A stretch of DNA of 16,920 nucleotides, from assembly GCA_946407715.1 (NCBI GenBank), contig CAMJPH010000054.1:1-16920 (forward strand). The letters run 5' to 3'. This document shows, piece by piece, positions 5,954-12,794 of the stretch. The notes under the pieces were generated by a model, which did not search any database, was not told the origin of the DNA, and saw only the letters and a list, made by a program, of their open reading frames with translations. The position numbers and the translations under genes were made by a program. Position 1 is the stretch's first letter, and each line of letters opens with the position of its first letter. The stretch is from an uncultured Bacteroidales bacterium (GTDB taxonomy: Bacteria; Bacteroidota; Bacteroidia; Bacteroidales; WCHB1-69).

Positions 5954-6796
5954 ATGACCGAAACCGTTAGAATGTGCGACCTGCGCTTCGACAGCAGTCT
6001 CTTCGAGAACTACCTCACCGGTACCGTCCTCGACAGGCTGCTCTGTTCCTACTCCGGTCTGCCCAAAGGCGTCAACTATATGGTTATCGGCGACCCGGGC
6101 GTGGGCAAAACCACCATCATCCTCGATATGCTCGCCAACATCCAGCAGCTGCAACCCGATTTGCGCATCCTCTTTGTCAGTGCGGAGATGAACGAAATAG
6201 ACCTCGCCATCTACGTGCAACGCTTCCCGAAGTTCGGCAACCTCGACATCCTTTTCATTGAAAGCCAAATAGATGAGGATACCCACAACTGGGAGACGCT
6301 GACTGCGATTCTGGAACGGGGCTGGGACATCGTGGCCATTGACTCGTTCCACGAGCTGCAGGGCATCGTCAAGGAGGAGGAGAACATCACGCTGAAAAAG
6401 GCCGAAAGTATGCTGCTGTGCCTCATCAAACAGCAGAACAAGGCGATGAACACCCGGCAGATCAACACTACCTTCCTCACCATCCAGCAGGTGACCAAAA
6501 GCGGCGCGTTCATCGGCTCCAACCGCCTCAAGCACATGATCACCGCGATGATGGAGCTGCGCCTCGACAACGCCAAGAACATCTACAGCGACCGCTACGT
6601 GACCTTCTCCAAACACCGCCGAGGCGACGTGGGCGTGAAACTCTACTACAACCTCAACGCCACCGGCGATGTCTTTTACGACGAAGAGCGCTACAACGAC
6701 GACTGCAAGTTGCGCAAGCTGCAAAGCAATGTGTCGTCGCAAATACGCGATTTTGCCAACGAATTCGACAAATTGTTTAACCAATCTAATATCTAA
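5954..6796 (+). CDS. RadA/KaiC-like RecA-fold ATPase
   Basis: The protein has 280 residues. Walker A is GDPGVGKT at 46-53 and Walker B is DIVAID at 125-130. A LFVSAEMN strand (73-80) matches the position of the VSGEE segment of RadA, a TFLTIQQVTKSG strand (173-184) resembles RadA's H-x-TK-G region, and KHRRG (220-224) sits where RadA has KNRFG. The N-terminal zinc finger and the C-terminal Lon-like domain of bacterial RadA are both missing, so only the ATPase core is present. Proteins of this fold move on or remodel DNA during recombination or replication. It is the first gene of an operon with a DUF932-like gene only 3 bp downstream, under an operator-type promoter. A DnaB-type helicase core or KaiC-like regulator is an alternative reading. 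Confidence 0.8.
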   Translation: MTETVRMCDLRFDSSLFENYLTGTVLDRLLCSYSGLPKGVNYMVIGDPGVGKTTIILDMLANIQQLQPDLRILFVSAEMNEIDLAIYVQRFPKFGNLDILFIESQIDEDTHNWETLTAILERGWDIVAIDSFHELQGIVKEEENITLKKAESMLLCLIKQQNKAMNTRQINTTFLTIQQVTKSGAFIGSNRLKHMITAMMELRLDNAKNIYSDRYVTFSKHRRGDVGVKLYYNLNATGDVFYDEERYNDDCKLRKLQSNVSSQIRDFANEFDKLFNQSNI

Positions 6797-6799
6797 TTT

Positions 6800-7864
6800 A
6801 TGGAATACACTGATTATCAAATTGCAAAAGACCAATTCCTGCTTCAGCCAGTGGCTTACAGGGAAGTGGCGCAAAATGAGATTGCCGCTCTGTCGGACAA
6901 CTATTACCAGATAGGCGGCGCCACCGTGAAACTCACCGACGACATGGTGTTCAGCTTCGACAAGTACTTGGGTATCACGCCGAAACAAAGCCAGATGGCG
7001 CAACAAAGCTACGGTGACAAAGGCATAGCCAACCTGCGCAATTTCTTTGCTCAGGCAAACTCCAAGGATGACACCCGTGTGATACTGGTGGCCGACACCA
7101 AAAGTCGGACTGTCAGTAGGATACATCAAACAAACCACCACCTGATACCTCCTGAATCGTTTTTCGATTTCGCTGAGATGTTTATGGACCGGAACAACTA
7201 CTATCCCGATGCTGTGGAATACAACAACGGCTCTGAGGTGAACATCCGAATGAGAGCGGAGACCCCCGAGTTTGCCGAATTCTCCAAAGGCGACGAACTT
7301 GAATCCAACGGATTGTGGTTGCGATGGAATCCCACCGAGATCGCGTTCGGGAACTACTTCCTACGGCAGATATGCATCAATGGACAGGTGGTGATGGACA
7401 CCCACAAAATGCTGCAATCCAATTCCTTGGAAGATGATAAGGCGCTGAAGCGGATGCTCGATGTCACGAGCGACAACGGGCAGCTGCAACAAAACCTCAA
7501 CAAGATGCTCAACAATGCGAAGATTGCTATGAATACGCAAGCCTCATTGTATGAGCTCGGCACGGGAATGCGTATGCTTCAACGGCTCGGGGTGAAGGAT
7601 GGCGATGCGTCAAAGATCATCCCCTTTGAGGAGAACAAGTCGCGCTACGAACAGGCCGGATACGCCCTCAACGCCGACACAATGCGCCATTCCATCAGCG
7701 ACATCACGATGTGGCAGCTGTTCAACGCATTGACGGCCTTCGCATCGCATACACCCTCGTGGCAGCAGAACGACCCTCGCCGCACCCAGCTGATGAGCCA
7801 GAGTGTTAACCTGCTCAACCAAAAACGCGATATTATGGACTACAACAATATCTATGTGAAATGA
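6800..7864 (+). CDS. DUF932-like (phage/plasmid-type) protein
   Basis: The protein has 354 residues and starts 3 bp after the RadA-like stop. The central part carries the hallmark of DUF932 proteins: an NGLWLRWNPTE strand pair, then LRQICINGQV at about 188-197 (R-x2-C-x-NG). A helical, Gln/Asn-rich C-terminal half follows (about 220-354). DUF932 genes occur widely in phages, plasmids and islands; their biochemical function is not settled as far as I know. The tight coupling to a RecA-fold ATPase suggests that the two act together on DNA (inference). No signal peptide or membrane segment. Confidence 0.75.
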   Translation: MEYTDYQIAKDQFLLQPVAYREVAQNEIAALSDNYYQIGGATVKLTDDMVFSFDKYLGITPKQSQMAQQSYGDKGIANLRNFFAQANSKDDTRVILVADTKSRTVSRIHQTNHHLIPPESFFDFAEMFMDRNNYYPDAVEYNNGSEVNIRMRAETPEFAEFSKGDELESNGLWLRWNPTEIAFGNYFLRQICINGQVVMDTHKMLQSNSLEDDKALKRMLDVTSDNGQLQQNLNKMLNNAKIAMNTQASLYELGTGMRMLQRLGVKDGDASKIIPFEENKSRYEQAGYALNADTMRHSISDITMWQLFNALTAFASHTPSWQQNDPRRTQLMSQSVNLLNQKRDIMDYNNIYVK

Positions 7865-7951
7865 ACAGCATTGGCAAGGCAAACATACACCGAAACCGCA
7901 TGTTTTTGTGATGCGAAGACGTGTCTCCATTTAAGCAGTCGCTAATTTTCT

Positions 7952-7959
7952 TATTTTTG
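7952..7959 (+). promoter_or_regulatory. -7 box of the kinase unit
   Basis: TATTTTTG lies 31 bp before the ATG at 7983. The position 16 bp upstream reads CAGTC, so the TGCCA-N5-TGGCA operator is absent and the unit appears to be outside the putative regulon. Confidence 0.55.
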
Positions 7960-7982
7960 CCGCCCAATTATAATACAAGACG

Positions 7983-8567
7983 ATGAGAGAACCCTACGAC
8001 AATGAAATTGCCGCTTTGCGCCAGATGATTGAGCAATCCATAGGACGGAATGTCACCACACCCGCCGATTTCACCTTCCTCAGAGAAACGATTGCCGTGC
8101 GCTGCCAGGACACGCTGAGCGACTCCACCCTCAAGCGCATCTGGGGCTACGTGAAGGGCTACGGCTCCACCAACGCGACAACGCTCTCCCTGCTGGCCCG
8201 CTGTGTGGGTTTCCACGACTGGCAAGACTTCCTGCAACATCACGCCACCCACGGCGAAACCTCCCACTATGTCCTCAACGACACCCTTTACGCCAACGAC
8301 ATCGCGAAGGACGCCAGCGTGTTGGTGACGTGGCAGCCCGACCGCCGATGCCGGTTCCTGCATTTGGGTGAGGGGCACTTCGAGGTGACGGAATCCGTGA
8401 ACTCCAAACTCCAAATCGGCGACACTTTCCATTGCGGCTGCTTTATCGTGGGACAACCGCTCTATCTCTACGACTTCAAACACGGTGACGAGCCGGCCTC
8501 CGTCTTCGTGGTCGGCAAGCGGGGAGGCCTCGGGGAAGTGAAAATATGGAAAGAACCGCGCCTATGA
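7983..8567 (+). CDS. Hypothetical protein, partner of the kinase gene
   Basis: The protein has 194 residues. The N-terminal half (about 1-90) is helical with a possible helix-turn-helix-like stretch (LSDSTLKRIWGYV), and the C-terminal half (about 95-194) is beta-rich (CRFLHLGEGHFEVTES and onwards). No membrane segment or signal peptide. Its stop overlaps the most likely start of the kinase gene as ATGA (8564-8567), so the two are translationally coupled, and it may act in the same signalling step. Proteins with this N-terminal pattern are, as I recall, common Bacteroidales hypotheticals; I cannot assign a function. Confidence 0.7.
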   Translation: MREPYDNEIAALRQMIEQSIGRNVTTPADFTFLRETIAVRCQDTLSDSTLKRIWGYVKGYGSTNATTLSLLARCVGFHDWQDFLQHHATHGETSHYVLNDTLYANDIAKDASVLVTWQPDRRCRFLHLGEGHFEVTESVNSKLQIGDTFHCGCFIVGQPLYLYDFKHGDEPASVFVVGKRGGLGEVKIWKEPRL

Positions 8568-10129
8568 ACGACAACATCTCCACATCGGGCAAAGTGACGG
8601 CCGACGACCTCGAGTTGTCGGATGTGTTTACAGGGCATGTTCTGTTGGCGGAAGGCGCAATCAATGTGCTCTACAAGGCCCGGCGCAAAGGACAGTGGTT
8701 CGTGCTCAAGGCTTTGCGCCCCGAATTCCGCGACGACCTCGTACGCCGCGAACTGTTGGCCCGAGAGTTCCAGTTGGGGAAGCGGATGGACCACCCCAAC
8801 ATTGTGCGGTTCTTCTCCCTCGAAAACGACAAGGTAATCGGAGACTGTATCGTGATGGAATATGTGGACGGTGTCACGCTCGCCGACTTCCTGAACGCCA
8901 AGCCGTCGTTAGCTGCGCGCAAGCGGGTGGCCCGGCAGCTGATGGAGGCGATGCGCTACTTTCATGGTCTGCAAATCATCCATCGAGACCTGAAACCCAG
9001 CAATATCCTTATCACGCGTAACGGCGGCAATGTGAAAATTATCGATTTCGGGTTGGCCGACAGCGATGACTCTGCCGTGCTCAAACAGCCTGTCGGATCG
9101 CCTAAGTACATGTCGCCCGAGCAGCAGGCCGGCGACACGCTCGACGGCCGAGCCGACCTTTACGCAGCGGGGGCCATCCTGCGCGAGATGATGCCAGCCG
9201 GAGCCTTTTTCTGGCGCGGCGCTGCCCGTCGCTGCACCCGCGCAGACCGCGACAAGCGGCCCAACACCGCTGATGACGTGCTGATTGGCATACGTCGCCG
9301 CAAGATGGCGCTGGTTGCGATATTGCTACTACTGTTAGCATCGGTTCTTGCCCTCTTTTGGATGCGGTCGCACCGTGCCGATGCCGAAGCGATGTTGCAG
9401 GCGCGATTCAGGGCCGGCGAGTTCGACGGTCGCCCCTGTCCGGATGCGCCCACGGTGACCGACATCGACGGCAACACCTACACCACCGTGCAAATCGGAT
9501 GCCAATGTTGGATGCGCGAGAACCTGCGCACCACGCGCTACGCCGTTGGCACTTCTGTACCGATAGACACGGCGAAATACTCCGACGCCGAACCCTATCG
9601 CTACTATCCGAACCACGACAAACGGAATGTGGCGGTCTATGGGTACCTCTACAACTGGAGAGCTGCCATCGGAAAAGAATCCCCCTCCGACGCCAACCCG
9701 AGCGGAGTGCAGGGTGTATGTCCCGACGGCTGGCATCTGCCCAGCGTGCCCGAATTCAACGATTTGGAGTCGCACGTGAGCAGCATCGACCGATATGTCT
9801 GCGACAACGAAGGCTCGCACATCGGCAAAGCGTTGGCCGACACTTCCAGTTGGGATGAATTTTCCAGCGAGGAGGTGCATCTTCAGCACTCTCCCGGTCA
9901 CGACCGTGCCACGAACAATGCCACGGGATTCTCCGCGCTCCCTGCCGGCGATGTCATCGGCGGCGAAAACAACTACTTCCATCAAAGCGCCTATTTCTGG
10001 ACCTCGACAGAGTACAGCACCTACAAGGCCCCTTACCGCTATGTCGATCATGACATGCCTGTTTTCGGAATCTATCACGGAAGTCTCAAACGCACCGGGC
10101 GTTCCGTCAGGTGTGTGAAGAACCGGTAG
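8564..10129 (+). CDS. Membrane-anchored Hanks-type Ser/Thr kinase with C-terminal FISUMP domain
   Basis: The protein has 521 residues from the ATG at 8564, which overlaps the upstream stop; an in-frame ATG at 8546 would add six residues. The kinase domain (about 20-245) has the VLK lysine K49, the catalytic loop HRDLKPSN (140-147, D142), DFG (161-163) and SPE (184-186). The Gly-rich loop is degenerate (LAEGAINVLYKA), but the other key residues are intact, so activity is plausible. One transmembrane helix follows at about 248-267. The rest (about 297-519) matches the FISUMP type (DIDGNTYTTVQIGCQCWMREN, TTRYAVG, VCPDGWHLPS, then WTSTE and SVRCVKN). A cytoplasmic kinase with an extracytoplasmic sensor-like domain is the natural reading. 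Confidence 0.88.
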   Translation: MNDNISTSGKVTADDLELSDVFTGHVLLAEGAINVLYKARRKGQWFVLKALRPEFRDDLVRRELLAREFQLGKRMDHPNIVRFFSLENDKVIGDCIVMEYVDGVTLADFLNAKPSLAARKRVARQLMEAMRYFHGLQIIHRDLKPSNILITRNGGNVKIIDFGLADSDDSAVLKQPVGSPKYMSPEQQAGDTLDGRADLYAAGAILREMMPAGAFFWRGAARRCTRADRDKRPNTADDVLIGIRRRKMALVAILLLLLASVLALFWMRSHRADAEAMLQARFRAGEFDGRPCPDAPTVTDIDGNTYTTVQIGCQCWMRENLRTTRYAVGTSVPIDTAKYSDAEPYRYYPNHDKRNVAVYGYLYNWRAAIGKESPSDANPSGVQGVCPDGWHLPSVPEFNDLESHVSSIDRYVCDNEGSHIGKALADTSSWDEFSSEEVHLQHSPGHDRATNNATGFSALPAGDVIGGENNYFHQSAYFWTSTEYSTYKAPYRYVDHDMPVFGIYHGSLKRTGRSVRCVKNR

Positions 10130-10147
10130 GGTCGCAGGGTCTTATCC

Positions 10148-10240
10148 AGCCAAATCCGACACAAACAACACACTTTTGGCTGAATAATAAATATCAAATC
10201 AGCCAAATCCGATATTTTTTATATCTTTGCGGCTGAATAA
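10148..10240. repeat. Two copies of a 40-bp dyad element, 53-bp period
   Basis: AGCCAAATCCGA (10148-10159 and 10201-10212) pairs 18 bp later with GGCTGAATAA (10178-10187 and 10231-10240). Within each copy CAGCC and GGCTG are inverted. The second copy embraces the -7 box at 10222-10229, as expected for an operator with an upstream auxiliary copy. No regulated gene of normal size follows, so it may be a relic. Confidence 0.7.
10222..10229 (+). promoter_or_regulatory. -7 box inside the second dyad copy
   Basis: TATCTTTG is flanked by the inverted CAGCC/GGCTG arms. The only downstream start is an ATG at 10251 opening an 11-codon frame. Confidence 0.45.
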
Positions 10241-10403
10241 AACAGTAACAATGTGCGGGCAACCCCGCAGTCTCCGCCGAATTAGAACAAAATAGAACCA
10301 ACGTGCGCAAAGCGCGAATGGTTATTTTTGCCGTATGAAACAGGCAAGCGACCATTATGGTTCTATGGTGATCTCCCGTCACACATTTCCCATGGCAGAC
10401 GGC

Positions 10404-10441
10404 ACTGTGCTGTGGAATAGCACAGTTGCGTCTTATTTTTG
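10404..10441 (+). promoter_or_regulatory. Promoter/operator of the RNA/nuclease unit
   Basis: ACTGTGCT (10404-10411) and AGCACAGT (10419-10426) form a perfect 8-bp dyad with a 7-bp spacer. In register with the other operators it reads TGCTG-N5-TAGCA. The TATTTTTG box is at 10434-10441, 16 bp after the right-arm start, and an ATG follows 30 bp after the box start at 10464. Confidence 0.7.
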
Positions 10442-10463
10442 CAGGCAAAAAAACGGAAAGAGT

Positions 10464-10730
10464 ATGCCGAACAGAAATATTTTGTATGTTTGCAGCGTAT
10501 TTGAAGATAGCGTAAGCTATGGTGTGTCTGTAGAAAGAAATCGCCAAATCTTAGAGACAGGTCGCACTGATAGGTACGTCTGCTATAGGCGTACTCTTTT
10601 CAGTTTTTCAGTGTCTCGTGGCGTTTGGCGATGCCTTTTCTACCTGAAGGGCGGGAAGGGTGCGCTGTTTTCGTATTGTCAAATATTAAAAGTTGCGCCC
10701 GACACGTATCAGGGAAAAAGTTATGAGTAA
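10464..10730 (+). CDS. 88-codon ORF overlapping the nuclease start (doubtful protein)
   Basis: The ATG at 10464 is exactly where the promoter geometry predicts (30 bp from the -7 T), and the stop overlaps the nuclease ATG by 8 bp (10723-10730), which would permit translational coupling. The product, however, is Cys/Arg/Ser-rich with no domain, and most of its codons lie in a long nested hairpin, so the stretch may be selected as RNA rather than protein. It could be a leader peptide, a small toxin-like protein or non-coding. I rate it below even odds as a functional protein. Confidence 0.4.
   Translation: MPNRNILYVCSVFEDSVSYGVSVERNRQILETGRTDRYVCYRRTLFSFSVSRGVWRCLFYLKGGKGALFSYCQILKVAPDTYQGKSYE
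10530..10643 (+). ncRNA. Candidate structured RNA: long nested stem-loop upstream of the nuclease
   Basis: Pairings nest from outside in: GTAGAAA (10530-10536) with TTTCTAC (10637-10643); ATCGCCAAA (10540-10548) with TTTGGCGAT (10624-10632); GAGA (10554-10557) with TCTC (10614-10617); CACTGA (10565-10570) with TCAGTG (10608-10613); GTACG (10574-10578) with CGTAC (10590-10594). A small ATAGC/GCTAT hairpin precedes at about 10507-10520. The operator-type promoter at 10404-10441 would transcribe it. It may be an untranslated regulatory leader or an RNA partner of the downstream protein; no known RNA family was recognised. Confidence 0.5.
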
Positions 10731-11706
10731 AATTCATTTTTGGGGATATCGCATAGATACCAATGCGATAGATTTTTTTTGGACAGAGTTGGAGCAAGGA
10801 CGACTTCGTCAAGGATGGGGATATGAGAACAGTCAAAATTTGAAGAACTTCACTGCCAATGAGGACTTGGGGGCGAAAAGAAATTTCGCTATCTTTGAAC
10901 GAGTAAAAAAAGACGATATTCTGATCATCCCACGTCTGCCCAAATGGGATTATGTGACCATTGCAAAATCTACTGAAGATTTCGACAAAGGGTACCAGTT
11001 CAGTATCCCGGAAAAACAAGGTGACTATGGACATATATTTCCCGCCCAGATCGTCAAATACTTTTCCAGAACCAACGAGCATGTGGATGCGGACATTCGT
11101 ACAACACTGCGCAACCCTTCGAGATTTTGGAACATTGATTATTTGGAAGACAGTGTAAACAAACTGATAAACTGCGAAGAAACAATAGAGGCTCCCGCTT
11201 TCATTGAAGACAAGATGGACAGCTTCATATCCGAAATCTTAAACATTTCAAATATTGGAACAAATTTGTTTGAGAAATTTAATGAGAAATTTGAAGCGGC
11301 GGAATGGGAAAATGTTCTCGTTGAAGGGTTAAAATACATCTATCCTTATTACAATATAGAGCGAACTGGTGGTAAAAACGAAGATCAGCATGGTACAGAT
11401 ATTCTCGTCAAACTTCCCAGCCTGACCCCGGAATTATCCTACGCCATCGCCATTCAGGTTAAAGACTATGGCGATATTGTTGGCACTTACCCACTTGAAC
11501 AATTATCAAAAGCTGAATACTGGGATAGAGACCCATCCTTAAAATTGATTGACAAGATACTGATTATCACAAAGGCTCAAAATGATAAAAACACAGAGTT
11601 AGTAAGAGCCGCTAAGGAAATGGGCATAACAGTCTTTATGGCAGATGAAGTGAAGGAATTAGTCTATAAAATGGCATTAAAAAAAGCAGCGAACGGAATA
11701 AGATAA
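10723..11706 (+). CDS. Mrr-like restriction endonuclease with an N-terminal reader-like domain
   Basis: The protein has 327 residues from the ATG at 10723; the open frame upstream to 10693 overlaps the hairpin region. The C-terminal half (about 185-320) is a PD-(D/E)xK nuclease of Mrr_cat type: E201 in a VEGLKYIYPY helix, HGTDILVKL with D226, and AIQVKDY with Q245 and K247, followed by a Rossmann-like ILIITKAQ strand and GITVFMADEV. The N-terminal 120 residues (WGYR, RQGWGY, DILIIPRLP, YGHIFPAQIVKYF) look like a small beta-barrel, PUA/EVE-like domain that might recognise modified DNA bases (inference). Type IV restriction of foreign or modified DNA is the likely role. It follows the structured RNA region and its operator-type promoter. 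Confidence 0.78.
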   Translation: MSKIHFWGYRIDTNAIDFFWTELEQGRLRQGWGYENSQNLKNFTANEDLGAKRNFAIFERVKKDDILIIPRLPKWDYVTIAKSTEDFDKGYQFSIPEKQGDYGHIFPAQIVKYFSRTNEHVDADIRTTLRNPSRFWNIDYLEDSVNKLINCEETIEAPAFIEDKMDSFISEILNISNIGTNLFEKFNEKFEAAEWENVLVEGLKYIYPYYNIERTGGKNEDQHGTDILVKLPSLTPELSYAIAIQVKDYGDIVGTYPLEQLSKAEYWDRDPSLKLIDKILIITKAQNDKNTELVRAAKEMGITVFMADEVKELVYKMALKKAANGIR

Positions 11707-11727
11707 TCGAAACCAACGCCCCTCGCC

Positions 11728-11745
11728 GAAAAGCGTTCAACAGAG
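11728..11745. repeat. 18-bp repeat, copy 2
   Basis: Identical to 4373-4390, with CCTCGCC upstream in both. Here it lies in the spacer between the nuclease gene and the exported-protein cluster. Confidence 0.7.
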
Positions 11746-11762
11746 TAGACAATTAACTGTAA

Positions 11763-11790
11763 TTGACAAGTAGCGCAGTTTTTGTACAAT
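11763..11790 (+). promoter_or_regulatory. Possible promoter of the exported-protein cluster
   Basis: TTGACA (11763-11768), 16 bp, TACAAT (11785-11790) resembles a canonical sigma-70 promoter rather than the Bacteroidota TAnnTTTG type; a GTTTTTG partly matching the latter overlaps it. The ATG at 11805 is 15 bp after the box. This is a sequence match only. Confidence 0.35.
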
Positions 11791-11804
11791 AATATCAGGA
11801 TATT

Positions 11805-12767
11805 ATGAAAAAGATAACAATGTTTTTGGTGATGCTGTGCATTCTCGCTTCCATCACACAAAACGGATACGGACAAGGTTCCGTCAAGAAACCCACCCTC
11901 ACCATACTGCCAAGCGACAACTGGTGTGCCGCCCGCTATTTTATGACAACTTACGACAATCAAGGGACGGAAGTGAAAACGCCAGACTATCTGACCGCTT
12001 TCCAACAGGACTCGGAGCTGCCGATGGTGATTGCAAACGTGGGTGCGTTGCTCACCGATTTCGGCTACAGTGTCAAGGATGCAGAACAGGAACTGAAAGC
12101 CATCACTGCCCGTGCGCAGGAGGACAACGTGACCACCAGCACCACAAGCAGATCTTATCTTTCTGAATCACCGTTGGATGTGCTCAAACGGCGCGTGAAA
12201 GCGGACATTCTGCTACAGATTTGGTGGAAAGTGAACAAAGAAGCTGTCGGGCACTCCGTTTCGTTCACCATTGAGGCGTTCGACACCTACACCAGCAAAC
12301 GCATCGCCACCTATAGCGGCACCAGTTCCGCTTCCGAAGAGATCATCCCTCGTCTGTTAGCCAATACTATCCGCGACAATATTACTACTTTTGACAAGCA
12401 ACTGACCTCGTGGTACAACCGGATGGAGACCAACGGCAGGGAGATTGTACTGACCATAAGATGTTGGGACAATTGGGACAAAAATCTTGAAACCGAGTTT
12501 GATGACAAAGAACTTACAGATTGGATAGACGAATGGATGGCCTCCAACACGGTGAACGGCCAGTACAATCTCACCGATGGCACAGAGAATTTCGCCCAGT
12601 TTGAGCAAGTTATGATTCCGCTGTGCGATGCCAATGGCAAAGCTTTGGATGCCCGCGCCTTCGCAGTACAATTGCAACGATACCTTAAAAAGGAACCCTT
12701 TCTTATCACCGCCAAAGTGATGATTCGTGGTCTTGGCGAGGCTATCCTTGTTTTGGGTGAAAAGTAA
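11805..12767 (+). CDS. Exported protein of unknown function (DUF6175-like)
   Basis: The protein has 320 residues. A type I signal peptide spans about 1-24, ending GYGQ; there is no lipobox cysteine, so it is probably periplasmic. The mature part shows the alternating LxIxP, ADILLQIWWKV and FTIEAFDTYTSKRIATYSG strands of a CsgG/TolB-N-like alpha/beta fold. From memory this corresponds to a Bacteroidales family called DUF6175, unverified. It is the first of a same-strand series with small gaps (27, 28, 61 and 10 bp), and three of the other four also carry signal peptides. This suggests an envelope complex. Function unknown. Confidence 0.75.
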   Translation: MKKITMFLVMLCILASITQNGYGQGSVKKPTLTILPSDNWCAARYFMTTYDNQGTEVKTPDYLTAFQQDSELPMVIANVGALLTDFGYSVKDAEQELKAITARAQEDNVTTSTTSRSYLSESPLDVLKRRVKADILLQIWWKVNKEAVGHSVSFTIEAFDTYTSKRIATYSGTSSASEEIIPRLLANTIRDNITTFDKQLTSWYNRMETNGREIVLTIRCWDNWDKNLETEFDDKELTDWIDEWMASNTVNGQYNLTDGTENFAQFEQVMIPLCDANGKALDARAFAVQLQRYLKKEPFLITAKVMIRGLGEAILVLGEK

Positions 12768-12794
12768 AAAAGCAACATCTAAAAAACCAACAAT

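Larger units (their letters stand above)
10130..10463. other. Repeat- and promoter-bearing spacer of 334 bp
   Basis: It contains two copies of a 40-bp dyad repeat (10148-10240), a TATCTTTG box at 10222-10229 with only an 11-codon ORF after it, a perfect 6-bp-stem hairpin (10254-10269), a repeated TAGAAC (10283 and 10292), a TATTTTTG box at 10323-10330, and the operator/promoter at 10404-10441. A frame running in from 10335 joins the ORF at 10464, but its start lies only 5 bp after a -7 box, so I do not treat it as a gene. Confidence 0.65.

Noticed and set aside
5945..7141. 398-codon open frame on the minus strand
   Set aside because: It lies antisense to the RadA-like and DUF932-like genes, is rich in Val, His and Leu without domain signature, and has no promoter. 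It is a shadow of the codon use of the real genes.
9335..10078. 247-codon minus-strand frame
   Set aside because: It is antisense to the FISUMP part of the kinase gene, with no motif or promoter.
10335..10463. Upstream extension of the 88-codon ORF
   Set aside because: Its ATG lies 5 bp after a -7 box, and the frame passes through the operator/promoter at 10404-10441; the ATG at 10464 fits the promoter geometry.
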